Shown one piece after another: positions 16,639 to 25,252 of a stretch of DNA of 64,000 nt; positions within the stretch are counted from its first letter, which is position 1, and each line of letters opens with the position of its first letter. The DNA is from Lactococcus nasutitermitis (GTDB lineage Bacteria > Bacillota > Bacilli > Lactobacillales > Streptococcaceae): assembly GCF_018403765.1 (NCBI RefSeq), contig NZ_BOVQ01000004.1, positions 124,001-188,000 on the forward strand, given 5' to 3'. The position numbers were made by a program, and so were the translations under genes. Under the pieces are notes generated by a model, which saw nothing but the letters and a program-made list of their open reading frames with translations, did no database searches and had not been told where the DNA came from.

Positions 16639-16972
16639 ATCGAATACCAAGCGCAATCCGAGCATATCGGCTCATTTTATCAACTGTCCAAGCAGGATAC
16701 CAGACAAGATTAACCTTAATCTCAGTTACTTCGGCAATATCTCTCAACGCATCATGAATTTGTTCTGTCAAAAGGTCAGCCAACGGACAGCCCATTGTTG
16801 TCAAGGTCATCTTGATTTCAGTCACTCCGCTATCTTCAAAACTGATTTCGTAAACAAGTCCAAGGTTGATAATATCAATTCCTAGTTCCGGGTCAATCAC
16901 ATTTTCAAGAGCTTCCAATATTTTATTTTTAATTGCTTCAACTTCTTCTACACTGTATTTATCTTCTGCCAT
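16637..16972 (-). CDS. MIP18/DUF59-family Fe-S cluster assembly factor
   Basis: A 111-residue protein of the MIP18 (SufT/PaaD-like) family. Key features are ENVIDPELGIDIINLGLVY near residues 23-41, MTLTTMGCPLADLL with the conserved cysteine, and the aromatic VWYPAWTVDKMS near the end. Relatives help deliver iron-sulfur clusters to apo-proteins. No suf genes lie next to it. A promoter with TGATATAAT (TATAAT at 17011-17016) and AAAGGAATAAAG precede the ATG. Confidence 0.9.
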   Translation of the reverse strand: MAEDKYSVEEVEAIKNKILEALENVIDPELGIDIINLGLVYEISFEDSGVTEIKMTLTTMGCPLADLLTEQIHDALRDIAEVTEIKVNLVWYPAWTVDKMSRYARIALGIR

Positions 16973-17142
16973 GACTTTATTCCTTTATGTAAAATTTCTT
17001 TGACAATTTGATTATATCAAAATTCTTGAAAAATAACATCTTTTAAGTTCAAAGTATTAGAAAAAGGCAATCACGAATTTTTATAATTTTAAAGTTCAGC
17101 GACAAGCCAAGATGATAAACTTATATAAAAAAGGAGAAGATT

Positions 17143-17997
17143 ATGAGCGAAAGAAACAAGAAAATTTTAATAGGAATTTTTATCGTCATTTTTATCATTG
17201 TTGCTAGTGTTTTTATTGAAAAATCAAGAAGCACAAAAGAAGCCAAAAACACTGTAAAGCTAGGTTTGATGCCTGGTGGAAAGCAAGAAGACGCTATTTG
17301 GAAGCAAGTGAAAGCTAATGCAAAAAAAGAATATCACATCAACTTGAAATTTATCAATTTCACAGATGGCGACGAGCCAAATAAAGCCCTAACATCTGGC
17401 GAAATTGACCTGAATGCTTTTCAACATTATGCTTATCTCTCCTCATGGAATAAGGCAAATCATGGAGATATTGTTTCTATTGGTGATACGATTATCACAC
17501 CCATTCATCTTTATTCCTTCAAATATAAGAAAGTCAGTGAAATTCCTGATAGCGCAACGATTGCCATTCCAAATGATGCTTCCAACGAAAGTCGCGCCCT
17601 CTATGTTTTAAAAAATGCAGGTTTAATCAAACTAGATAAAAGTAACGGTGCTTTATCAACAATCAAAGATATCACAAGCAATCCTAAAAAATTGACCATC
17701 AAAGAAGTTGACGCTTCTCAAATCCCTAGAACTTTAACCTCAATAGACGCTGCAGTCATCAATTATAATTTTGCTATTTCAGCAAAAATACCTGAAAAAG
17801 ATTCTATTTATAAAGAACCACTAAATAAAGATTCCGCTCAATGGATTAACTTTATTGCCGCAAGAAAAAAAGATAAAAATAAGAAACTTTATAAAGAAGT
17901 CGTCAAAGCTTACGAACAAAAAAACGTATCAGAAATTATCAAAAAAGAATATCCTGATGGTGGCGAAATCCCCGCTTGGAATTTAAATCTAAAATAA
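17143..17997 (+). CDS. MetQ/NlpA-family substrate-binding protein with uncleaved anchor
   Basis: A 284-residue NlpA-type binding protein. An N-terminal hydrophobic helix (about residues 9-25) is followed by VKLGLMPGGKQEDAIWKQVK and NAFQHYAYLSSWNKAN, family landmarks of methionine-binding MetQ proteins. There is no cysteine in the signal region, so it cannot be a lipoprotein and is probably membrane-tethered. No ABC ATPase or permease gene is adjacent, so it must use a transporter encoded elsewhere, if any. AAAAGGAGAAG precedes the ATG, and a bidirectional terminator follows. Confidence 0.82.
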   Translation: MSERNKKILIGIFIVIFIIVASVFIEKSRSTKEAKNTVKLGLMPGGKQEDAIWKQVKANAKKEYHINLKFINFTDGDEPNKALTSGEIDLNAFQHYAYLSSWNKANHGDIVSIGDTIITPIHLYSFKYKKVSEIPDSATIAIPNDASNESRALYVLKNAGLIKLDKSNGALSTIKDITSNPKKLTIKEVDASQIPRTLTSIDAAVINYNFAISAKIPEKDSIYKEPLNKDSAQWINFIAARKKDKNKKLYKEVVKAYEQKNVSEIIKKEYPDGGEIPAWNLNLK

Positions 17998-18004
17998 ACA
18001 ATAA

Positions 18005-18039
18005 AAAAATGAGAATTTCTTGATGAAATTCTCATTTTT
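18005..18039. terminator. Bidirectional terminator between metQ-like and yhgE genes
   Basis: AAAAATGAGAATTTC and GAAATTCTCATTTTT form a perfect 15-bp stem with a TTGAT loop. It serves the convergent genes on both sides. Confidence 0.9.
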
Positions 18040-18055
18040 CTATTTTCTAGTTCAA

Positions 18056-20416
18056 TTAGATAGAAACTTTTTTACCAAATAAACCTAATCCTGCGGTAAA
18101 GATAATTGTTATCATTCCTAAAATCAGCACATAAATTCCGACATTTCCCTGAAGTGAAATCACTTGACGTAAAAGGCGAATAGCATAAGTCATTGGTATC
18201 CAAGGATTGATAACTTGGAAGACTTTAGCCGTAAGTTGGAGCGGATAAGTCCCAGCTGATGCTGCCAACTGTACAATCAATAAAACAAGCGAGACAAAGG
18301 CACCGACTTTACCCAGCCACATATTGAGGAAAGTCACAAGTGCCATAAAGGAAAGACTAATTAAAATTGTGCCAAAAAGCATTCCCCAACCATAGTTTGC
18401 TCGTAAACCGAGTGCATAAACTGCTCCAGTAACAATGAGCGCTTGTCCCACAGCAATCACACCATTTGTACCGATTTTTGCCAGAATGAAATCACGTCCA
18501 TTTTTCCATTGTTTGTGTGAGAGACTCGTTCCCAACATGATATTCGTCGATATTGCCCCGACAAAGAGTGCCACAGCAATCATATAAGGCGCCATACCCA
18601 CACCATTATTTGCTGTATTATCTCTATCTGTATGGCTCACTTTCAAAGGTCTCGCAATACTATCTGCATTGATTTTCGCTGTATTAGTAGCAGATAATCC
18701 ATTTTTTGCTCCTGTCAATGCACCGGCAAGATGATTGGCTCCTGTATTTATTGTGCTTAAACCATTTTCCAGAGAATTTCCGCCTGCAGAGAGTTCTTTA
18801 CTTCCTGAAGCAAGCTGACTTGCGCCTTGCGCTAACTGATTGCTTCCCTGTGTCAAAGTGCCATTATTTCCTTGAAGTTGTGTTAACCCTGTCGCAAGCT
18901 GATTTGAACCAGTCTTAAGTGTTTCAGATTTTTGAGCTAATTGTTGTGCACCTGAATTTGCTTGATTGAGCGCCTGACTAAATTGTCCAAATCCTGTATC
19001 AAGCTGACTTGTCCCCGTTTGCAACACACTATGGAAACTTGTTAAACCAGTATTCAGTTGATTCATACCAGGAAGCACTTGCCCTGTCATAGCTGTATTT
19101 ACTTGGTTCATACCATTTGACAGAGTTGTCAAAGCTTCATTTGCTCCTGGAAGCACTTGATTGGCAGCTGTCGCCAGAGTTTGCGTTTGAGCTTGTAATG
19201 TTGTCAAATCTGCTGCGACCGCATTTAAGCTTGTTTGTACAGATTGTAGATTTTGACTAGAAGATTGTTGCAAAGCATTCAATACTTCTGTTTTTTGCGC
19301 CGCTGTCAAATCCAACTTCATTACTGCTTCTGCCTGTTGAGAACTAAGGTCTTTCAAATTACTAGAAACATTGTTCAGTTGCTTCGTCAAATCCGTTGAT
19401 AAATCTGTATTTTTTGTCCCATCTTGAATACTTTGATTGAGCTGAGTCAAGTTTGATTGAAGAGTTGCAATATTGGATTTTTGACTTGCTGATAATGTCG
19501 TCTTGGCTGACAATGTTGTCAAACCATCCAAAAGTTGTTGACTCGCTGTTTGTAATTTTTGAGCAGCATCATTTGTTTCAGAGAATTTAGACAGACCGTC
19601 CGAAATATCTTTCGACTTATCCGTTAAAGTTTGTGTTCCTGCTGCCAGTTGTTCCGTTGCCGCTGAAAATTGATTGGAACCATTAGCTAGCTGCACAGCT
19701 CCTGTTTGTACCTGTGTTACAGCCGATAAATACTTATCAACACCAACATTTAAGTCTTTTGCACCATCAGAAAATGTCACTGTCGATTTTGACAGTTTTG
19801 TCAAATTTTCTGAGAGAGTTTTTGAGCCTGTCAAAGCCGTTGAACTTCCGTCAGAAAGTTTATCAGCACCATCAGAAGCCTGATTCATACCAGATTTCAA
19901 AGTGGACATATTGTCAAAAATCGCTTGCGTATATTTTTCGGTAATATTCTTTGAAACTTCTGCTTCTAGCTTCGCCATAGCACTCTCACCCATTTTTGAT
20001 GAAATATAATTATGACCTTGTGACGTCTGATAATTTAAAGTAACCTGTTTAGGAGAAGAACTCATCAGACTTGCCGCATGAGACGAAAAATTCTTTGGAA
20101 ATGTGACAACGACATAATAATCGCCATTTTTCATTCCCTTAGCTGCTTTCTCCTTTGATACAAAATGATAATCTAATTCTTTCCCAGATTTCATTTCCTT
20201 CACCACATCTTTTCCCAAATTCAATTTTCCACCGGATAATTCAGACGATTTGTCCAAATTCACCACAGCAACTGGTAAATCTTGCAAATGTCCATAAGGA
20301 TTCCACATTGAACTTAGAAAAATCCAGTTATAAAGCGCTGGTACCAACGCAAGAACAACCATAATAACCAAGAAAAATTTATGTTTTAAAATTGCTTGCC
20401 ATTCTTTTTTTAACAT
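18056..20416 (-). CDS. YhgE/Pip-family membrane protein
   Basis: A 786-residue protein. One N-terminal membrane helix (about residues 13-33) precedes the conserved NPYGHLQDLPVAVVNLDKSS segment. A long extracytoplasmic region (about 55-560) follows, rich in repeats of the type SNQLAxGxxQLxxG. The C-terminus has five to six membrane helices of the ABC-2 permease type. Homologues include the lactococcal Pip phage-infection protein and many exporter-like proteins; EsaA of the T7SS is a distant relative. Divergent to a TetR gene that probably represses it. Two weakly diverged palindromes (19126 and 19787) lie within. Confidence 0.87.
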   Translation of the reverse strand: MLKKEWQAILKHKFFLVIMVVLALVPALYNWIFLSSMWNPYGHLQDLPVAVVNLDKSSELSGGKLNLGKDVVKEMKSGKELDYHFVSKEKAAKGMKNGDYYVVVTFPKNFSSHAASLMSSSPKQVTLNYQTSQGHNYISSKMGESAMAKLEAEVSKNITEKYTQAIFDNMSTLKSGMNQASDGADKLSDGSSTALTGSKTLSENLTKLSKSTVTFSDGAKDLNVGVDKYLSAVTQVQTGAVQLANGSNQFSAATEQLAAGTQTLTDKSKDISDGLSKFSETNDAAQKLQTASQQLLDGLTTLSAKTTLSASQKSNIATLQSNLTQLNQSIQDGTKNTDLSTDLTKQLNNVSSNLKDLSSQQAEAVMKLDLTAAQKTEVLNALQQSSSQNLQSVQTSLNAVAADLTTLQAQTQTLATAANQVLPGANEALTTLSNGMNQVNTAMTGQVLPGMNQLNTGLTSFHSVLQTGTSQLDTGFGQFSQALNQANSGAQQLAQKSETLKTGSNQLATGLTQLQGNNGTLTQGSNQLAQGASQLASGSKELSAGGNSLENGLSTINTGANHLAGALTGAKNGLSATNTAKINADSIARPLKVSHTDRDNTANNGVGMAPYMIAVALFVGAISTNIMLGTSLSHKQWKNGRDFILAKIGTNGVIAVGQALIVTGAVYALGLRANYGWGMLFGTILISLSFMALVTFLNMWLGKVGAFVSLVLLIVQLAASAGTYPLQLTAKVFQVINPWIPMTYAIRLLRQVISLQGNVGIYVLILGMITIIFTAGLGLFGKKVSI
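19126..19143. repeat. Palindrome family copy 8 (inside yhgE, short flanks)
   Basis: TTTGACAGAGTTGTCAAA inside the repeat-rich region of the YhgE gene. Confidence 0.55.
19787..19806. repeat. Palindrome family copy 9 (inside yhgE)
   Basis: TTTTGACAGTTTTGTCAAAT, translated as LTKLSK in the extracytoplasmic region. Confidence 0.7.
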
Positions 20417-20432
20417 ATTACCTCCAATTTTA

Positions 20433-20491
20433 TAGACATTTCGTCTAAAAATGTTATAATAGTATTATATCGCATTTATAAGAATTGTCAC
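20433..20491 (-). promoter_or_regulatory. yhgE promoter and TetR-type operator
   Basis: GTGACA (20486-20491) and TATAAT (20464-20469) are 16 bp apart on the minus strand. Downstream the palindrome TAGACATTTCGTCTA (20433-20447) sits where a repressor would block elongation. A looser GACAA/TTGTC pair lies nearer the tetR start and may be a second site. Confidence 0.6.
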
Positions 20492-20547
20492 TTATTCCGA
20501 ACTGGATTTTGGACAATCTGTATAAATTTGTCTAAGGAATAAAAAAT

Positions 20548-21084
20548 ATGTCAACAGATAATCGAAAAGACCGCACCAAAACACAATTACGCAATGCCAT
20601 GATTCAGCTTTTGCAAGAAAAGTCCTTTGACCAAATTTCAACAACTGAACTCGTCAAAGTCGCAAAAGTCAGTCGTAGTGGCTTTTACACCCACTATCAA
20701 GATAAATACGATATGATTGAAGCTTATCAACAAACACTTTTTGAAACCATTCAATACGTCTTTGAAAAAAATAACGGAAATCTTCGCGCCACACTGCTTG
20801 AAACCTACCAATTTCTCAATCGTAACGAAATTTATGCCGCACTTCTTTCCGAAAATGGCAGCAAAGAAATCCATCAGTTTTTCCTTTACAAACTCAAAGA
20901 TTTACTAGAAAGCTCTTTTGTACCACAAAACCTCACTCACAAAACTTTCAACAAACTAGAAAAAATCTATATTTCCGCCTATTTTTCTAACGCAGTTTTC
21001 GGAATTACTCAACTTTGGATTCGACGCAATAAAAAAGAAACTCCCGAACAACTCACAGAAATGCTTCTAAAACTGATTATTTAA
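20548..21084 (+). CDS. TetR/AcrR-family regulator
   Basis: A 178-residue TetR-type repressor. The N-terminal helix-turn-helix is in IQLLQEKSFDQISTTELVKVAKVSRSGFYTHYQDKYDMIEAY, the classic TetR pattern with FYxHYxxK. The C-terminal ligand domain is short and resembles the TetR_C_7/YfiR-like group found next to yhgE genes. Divergent transcription and the intervening palindrome indicate control of the YhgE gene. The ligand is unknown. Confidence 0.87.
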   Translation: MSTDNRKDRTKTQLRNAMIQLLQEKSFDQISTTELVKVAKVSRSGFYTHYQDKYDMIEAYQQTLFETIQYVFEKNNGNLRATLLETYQFLNRNEIYAALLSENGSKEIHQFFLYKLKDLLESSFVPQNLTHKTFNKLEKIYISAYFSNAVFGITQLWIRRNKKETPEQLTEMLLKLII

Positions 21085-21103
21085 TTTATATAAGCTGTTT
21101 CTT

Positions 21104-21132
21104 TTGCTATCACACGTCCATTGTGTTACAAT
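21104..21132 (+). promoter_or_regulatory. Promoter of the small bicistronic unit
   Basis: TTGCTA (21104-21109) and TACAAT (21127-21132) are 17 bp apart, and TG lies one base before the -10 box. Confidence 0.55.
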
Positions 21133-21190
21133 TTTTATAAGGAATTTCGTGATAAGCCTTTCGTCAACTCAAGAGAAAGGAGATTGTATT

Positions 21191-21346
21191 ATGACATTTA
21201 TCAGTAAAAACAAATTGTTTAAGTACACTGTCACACTAGATATTTCACAAAACATCTTCAAAGTCTATCTCGTTAGTAACCCCACTATTTGTGGTTCAGG
21301 AGAGACGATTGAAGATGCTGTAAAAAATTTAGAAGCACTCGCTTAA
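21191..21346 (+). CDS. Small protein of unknown function, 51 aa
   Basis: The ATG at 21191 follows a strong AGAAAGGAGA ribosome-binding site, so I prefer it over the longer frame from 21104. The product is soluble and beta-rich at the start (LFKYTVTLDISQNIFKVYLV), ending GETIEDAVKNLEALA. That ending resembles the pattern at the end of HicB-type domains, but the protein is too short for a confident family. It has its own promoter and shares a terminator with the tiny ORF that follows. Confidence 0.6.
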   Translation: MTFISKNKLFKYTVTLDISQNIFKVYLVSNPTICGSGETIEDAVKNLEALA

Positions 21347-21361
21347 AGGAGAGCAAAAACA

Positions 21362-21385
21362 ATGGGTAATTATCCCTCACAATAA
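21362..21385 (+). CDS. Possible 7-codon ORF MGNYPSQ
   Basis: AAAGGAGAGCAAAAACA places a good Shine-Dalgarno before an ATG that encodes only seven residues before TAA. A terminator hairpin starts at the stop codon. It may be a real micropeptide or only a decoy. Confidence 0.3.
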   Translation: MGNYPSQ

Positions 21386-21420
21386 AAGTATCTACTTGAT
21401 ATGCGAGTAGATACTTTTTT
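21385..21420 (+). terminator. Terminator of the small bicistronic unit
   Basis: AAAGTATCTACT (21385-21396) and AGTAGATACTTT (21406-21417) form a 12-bp stem followed by T residues. Confidence 0.88.
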
Positions 21421-21475
21421 ATTATTCAAAATAAACCTTATGCCTAAAAAATTGTTTAATAAAATCTTTTCCCAC

Positions 21476-22060
21476 TTACTCTTTCGCATTTTCCAAACTA
21501 ATCGTTTCTATATTTATTTCTCCCCTCTTTACACGCCGTGTAAGAGTAGAAAGAGTGATATCAAGATATTTTGCCAAAGCCGTCTTACTTTCAAACGTTT
21601 TCCCCTCATAAGTAATTGCAAGAACACCTCGTTTCCCACGCATATTCGGACTTTCTAACGGAATTCCCTTTGCCAATCGTTCACATAATTGTGAAAGACT
21701 AATACCATATGCTTTCGCACAAACAGTCTTTGAAGCATAAACTTTCCCAGCATACTGTATTTCTACACCTCTTTTTAAATGAACGTGCTTTCTCAACGGA
21801 TTTTCCAAAGGAATCTCTCGTTTTAAACGCCGATTTAAATTAGATGGACTCAAACCCATCACATCCGCCAATGCTTTCCTAGAAGGATAATACTTTCCTT
21901 GATAGATTATAGGACGTGCTTTTGTTCCTGTATTTCTTATTGCTTCCAAAGGAATTCCCATTTCCAACCGTTTCATTGTTTGAGTACTACTTAAATTAAA
22001 TGCACGAGCTAATGCCGCATATGAAGGATATTCCTTCTTCTTATAAGTTACTTTTTTCAT
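21476..22060 (-). CDS. Four-repeat HTH (NUMOD1-like) putative DNA-binding protein
   Basis: A 194-residue basic protein made almost entirely of four tandem repeats of about 45 residues. Each has the pattern V-x-Y-x-GK-x-Y-x-S-xx-ALA-xx-x-gls-xx-L-x-RL-x-x-GIPLE. The repeats start near residues 2, 49, 97 and 146. Each carries a helix-turn-helix-like segment (for example SRKALADVMGLSPSNLNRRLK). The pattern resembles modular NUMOD1-type DNA-binding domains of homing endonucleases, but no nuclease domain is present. I start at 22060 behind AGAAAGGGA. A 26-bp inverted repeat with an embedded promoter precedes it, suggesting autoregulation. It follows the pilus operon on the same strand. Function is not known. 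Confidence 0.65.
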   Translation of the reverse strand: MKKVTYKKKEYPSYAALARAFNLSSTQTMKRLEMGIPLEAIRNTGTKARPIIYQGKYYPSRKALADVMGLSPSNLNRRLKREIPLENPLRKHVHLKRGVEIQYAGKVYASKTVCAKAYGISLSQLCERLAKGIPLESPNMRGKRGVLAITYEGKTFESKTALAKYLDITLSTLTRRVKRGEINIETISLENAKE

Positions 22061-22071
22061 TTTTTCCCTTT

Positions 22072-22149
22072 CTTGACCAGTTTTAGTATTTGTATAAGTA
22101 GAGATTATACAAATACTAAAACTGGTCAAGTCAATTTACTGACCTGACC
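22072..22149 (-). promoter_or_regulatory. 26-bp perfect inverted repeat with promoter elements and TGACC half-sites
   Basis: Arms 22072-22097 and 22105-22130 are perfectly complementary around a 7-base loop. On the minus strand the arm contains TTGACC and ends in TATAAT, so the promoter of the four-repeat gene lies inside it. A second inverted repeat (GGTCAAGTCA at 22124-22133 with TGACCTGACC at 22140-22149) overlaps it. In all, four TGACC or GGTCA half-sites occur. No T run follows, so it is not a terminator. Confidence 0.75.
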
Positions 22150-22167
22150 TAATATGGAACAAAAGTA

Positions 22168-24516
22168 TTAGTGTTTCTTCCTTTGACGTCTATAAGTACC
22201 AATAGATAATCCTAGAGCTACACTCACTCCAGCAACTAAGCCTATCAGACCTGAACCACCTGTGAAAGGCAATTTAATATTTTGACCATTATAAGGATAG
22301 CTAACAACTACTTCGATATCTGTCCCATCTGCCAATGTCTTATCCGCAGCTAATTCTGGAACACTCTCTTGTGAAGGTGCGCCATACCCCTTAGCAGAAT
22401 AATCAGGAGAAAACACTGCACTAAAATTCCCTTGAGAGTTTGTATCAGCTCCCCACGCTGCTCCAGGAACTGTTCCATCTTCATTTGCAGGAACATCTAC
22501 TGCGCCATCACCATCCGTATCATATCCTAGAACAGTCCCCTTATCATCTTCAACAGCATGAGCTGTAAAAGTAACTTTTTGAGTTTCTGCTGTTCCTAAA
22601 ACAATATTATGATCATTCGCATCCACATAAGTGATATTGCGAGTAATCGTTTTAGATTGCTCCACTATATGAGTTAAAGGTGCATAATAAACATTGATAG
22701 ATAAATCCGCCTGATTAGAACGCTGAATTGTTTGTGCCATCACCCGAGTCAAATCTGGAGGCGTTGCTTGATTTGGGTCATCCGTTGAAACAACTTTCAT
22801 ATGTTCTACTTCTGGATTCGTTACAGCATCAAAAGTTGCCGTCTCTCCAGCCTGTACTGGTAGCCATCCCTCTGTAGTTACTTTCCCCGTATTATCCAAT
22901 GCAATATCATTGGAATCTGTAACATTACTAGGAATATAATAACTACCAATCGTAGTTTGTGTCACATTATCTTTAACAGAAACAAAAGAAATTGAAGCAT
23001 TATAGTTCGGAGCTAAAACCGTTGTTTTATCACTATCCGCAAGATAATGAATCGTTTCCTTTGTTGTATGGAGATTGACAGTAGAGTATGTGTGAGTCAA
23101 ATGAACAACATAATTATTATTTGCACCCGTCGTATCTGCAAAAAGATTAGATACTCCTACTGTACCATCTGAAACCACCTGATAACCTTGACCTTCATAG
23201 GCAGAAATCGAATTACTTGTACTATAGTTAGAATTACTAATATTAGTAAAATCATCCACACTTAATGTTTTCCCAGTCACATCATCTATATATGTCACTG
23301 TCGCTGGAATAATTTTTTTATAAACATAAGTAACCGTTGTCCCATTTACCAAAAAATTACCCGTTGTGGTTTCATCTGCATTAATACTAGCACTAGAATC
23401 AGTACTTGTAACATGATCTAACACATAGCCCGTAGGAATAGGATTTAGGGGATTTGTACTATAATTTGAGCCTGCATTTCCTGACTGGGTTGTTGAAGGA
23501 GCGATCGTATTTCCATCTGTATCTACATAATTAACATTTAACGTTCCCTGTGCAGGAACAAACGACATAGATGTCAATGCGAATTGTTGATTATTAAAAT
23601 AACCTCCAGTGCTTGCAGATATAAAGAATGAAAGTACTGTAGAAGCTGAGGAAACTCCAGCCATCTGTTCAAGTGTTGTAATAGGAATTGACCATAAAAG
23701 CCCTGCATAATTGACATTTACAAGACCAGTTGATGCAGTGTAGCCAAACGTAATAGGGTGAAATTTATCATCTTCTAATGCTTGAATATCTTTTTGTGGA
23801 GAATCCGTTCCGTTATACATTGTTTTATAGTAGCTATGCGTCGGACTTGAAAACATCCATCCAGCATTTCCATAAGGACCACCATTCCCAGAAGGAACAG
23901 GGTTAGTATCTCCTATACTCCAAGTATTTGGATTAGTCGAAGTCACTTTCCCAACAATAGCATCAGGGTTCCAGTAAGTATCTGCTCCCCAGCCAAATGT
24001 ACCAGGCAAACTACCAATTCCTAATTCCCCACCTTTATCTCCTACTTTACCAGGCAATGCTGTCGTCCATCCAAATCCTACACCATCCGCACCATTCAAA
24101 TGTCCTATATTTAGGTAACCATTAATAACCCAATCGCCCGACATATCAAATTGATTTTTCATCGTAGCAATTCCCGCCTGATTATTAAGTGCTGTTGTAA
24201 GAGTAAGAAGACCTACTGAAGTATCACTTGCGCCAAGATTTGTGTTAGTAACTGTACCATCAGTGTGAAGAAACATATCAGAGAAATAAGTCGCTGTTCC
24301 TGCAAGTTGAAAATAGTTCAAAAAGTTTCTTGGTGTCACAGTTATAGTAGGTGTAGCCGCGGCATGAGCTGTTATTACTTTTAAATTATCAGGAAGCGCA
24401 TTATTAATACCACTGGTAGTTGAACCCACAGTAAGTACCATCACGCTTAAAGTAGTGAAAAGACGAGGGAAAAATTTCTTGATAGTTCTTCTCTTATTTA
24501 TTCGCTTTACTCTCAT
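22168..24516 (-). CDS. LPXTG-anchored lectin/MucBP adhesin, probable pilus tip
   Basis: A 782-residue surface protein. A basic N-terminus and signal helix (cleavage near AHAAA, residue 53) lead to an L-type lectin-like domain (about 60-325, with GVGFGWTTALPG and a DGVGF calcium-site-like loop). MucBP-like modules follow (LNVNYVDTDGNTIAPS and VTYIDDVTGKTL), then further beta-rich repeats. The end is the sorting signal LPFTGG, a hydrophobic helix and RRQRKKH. It probably binds glycans. Its start overlaps the second pilin gene, and GGGGGAAAG precedes the ATG. As last gene of the sortase locus it may be the tip adhesin. Confidence 0.85.
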   Translation of the reverse strand: MRVKRINKRRTIKKFFPRLFTTLSVMVLTVGSTTSGINNALPDNLKVITAHAAATPTITVTPRNFLNYFQLAGTATYFSDMFLHTDGTVTNTNLGASDTSVGLLTLTTALNNQAGIATMKNQFDMSGDWVINGYLNIGHLNGADGVGFGWTTALPGKVGDKGGELGIGSLPGTFGWGADTYWNPDAIVGKVTSTNPNTWSIGDTNPVPSGNGGPYGNAGWMFSSPTHSYYKTMYNGTDSPQKDIQALEDDKFHPITFGYTASTGLVNVNYAGLLWSIPITTLEQMAGVSSASTVLSFFISASTGGYFNNQQFALTSMSFVPAQGTLNVNYVDTDGNTIAPSTTQSGNAGSNYSTNPLNPIPTGYVLDHVTSTDSSASINADETTTGNFLVNGTTVTYVYKKIIPATVTYIDDVTGKTLSVDDFTNISNSNYSTSNSISAYEGQGYQVVSDGTVGVSNLFADTTGANNNYVVHLTHTYSTVNLHTTKETIHYLADSDKTTVLAPNYNASISFVSVKDNVTQTTIGSYYIPSNVTDSNDIALDNTGKVTTEGWLPVQAGETATFDAVTNPEVEHMKVVSTDDPNQATPPDLTRVMAQTIQRSNQADLSINVYYAPLTHIVEQSKTITRNITYVDANDHNIVLGTAETQKVTFTAHAVEDDKGTVLGYDTDGDGAVDVPANEDGTVPGAAWGADTNSQGNFSAVFSPDYSAKGYGAPSQESVPELAADKTLADGTDIEVVVSYPYNGQNIKLPFTGGSGLIGLVAGVSVALGLSIGTYRRQRKKH

Positions 24517-25252
24517 TACTTTCCCCCTTTCTTTTTTTAGTCATTAGCGCTCCAAAAATAATGAAAGCACCTAATAATCCTAAGCTCATGCTCGTCATCT
24601 CTCCTGTTTTGGGAAGAACATTATTCCCTTTTTTCACGACTGTTTTTTTCACAGATGCTTTATTATTCTCTGATTGAGGCACCTTCTTAGCAGGAGTTAC
24701 CGCCTTACTATGTGAGGGATCAATACTTGATTTAGGATAGATATAAACCTTATCCAAATAGCCATCCTTACTTCCATTGACAACAGGCAATCTTAATAAA
24801 ATAGTGGCTGCTGGGTGCGAAAGATGAACAGATGGATTAGCCACTTCTTTCACACTATAAAAACCATCTTGCAACACACTCTGAGCAATTCCATCACTTC
24901 CTGTAACAACTGTCATAACATCACCAACAGTTTGATAACTCGAAGGATTTGATAACTGAATCGCATCCCCATCGCCAGTAGGAGAAAGTTTCTGAATCTC
25001 GTACTCTATGCCTCCCATTGGTGAAAGTTCATTCCCTTGATTATCTACTGGGAGATTATTAATCTTCTCACCAGTATTTATCGTCTGCTCTTGACTAAAA
25101 CTACTCGAAGTCGCATTCAAACCATATTTCACAATAATCAATTCTTGTGTATGTGTCGAACCTAATTGCCCTTGTGCTTGCACTTTAAATCCTAATCCCA
25201 TGATGCTAAGTATCAAAAGGGAGAGTATAAATTTTGTTTTATTTTTCATCAT
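24494..25252 (-). CDS. LPXTG minor or basal pilin
   Basis: A 252-residue pilin. Signal peptide (about residues 1-26, ending VQAQ), then a single SpaA/Cna B-like fold with isopeptide features (QELIIVKYG, GGIEYEIQKL and the E-box-like DGFYSVKEVANPS). A Lys/Val-rich stalk precedes LPKTGE, a membrane helix and a basic, Lys-rich tail. The length and single domain suggest a basal or minor subunit. It overlaps the sortase gene by 14 bases and the adhesin gene by 23. Confidence 0.82.
   Translation of the reverse strand: MMKNKTKFILSLLILSIMGLGFKVQAQGQLGSTHTQELIIVKYGLNATSSSFSQEQTINTGEKINNLPVDNQGNELSPMGGIEYEIQKLSPTGDGDAIQLSNPSSYQTVGDVMTVVTGSDGIAQSVLQDGFYSVKEVANPSVHLSHPAATILLRLPVVNGSKDGYLDKVYIYPKSSIDPSHSKAVTPAKKVPQSENNKASVKKTVVKKGNNVLPKTGEMTSMSLGLLGAFIIFGALMTKKRKGESNESKANK

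Noticed and set aside
18056-20416. YhgE gene as a second EsaA of the T7SS
   Set aside because: It has the full YhgE/Pip membrane domain and a TetR neighbour, and lies far from the T7SS genes.
22072-22130. 26-bp inverted repeat as terminator of the pilus operon
   Set aside because: No T run follows either side; promoter elements and a Shine-Dalgarno do.
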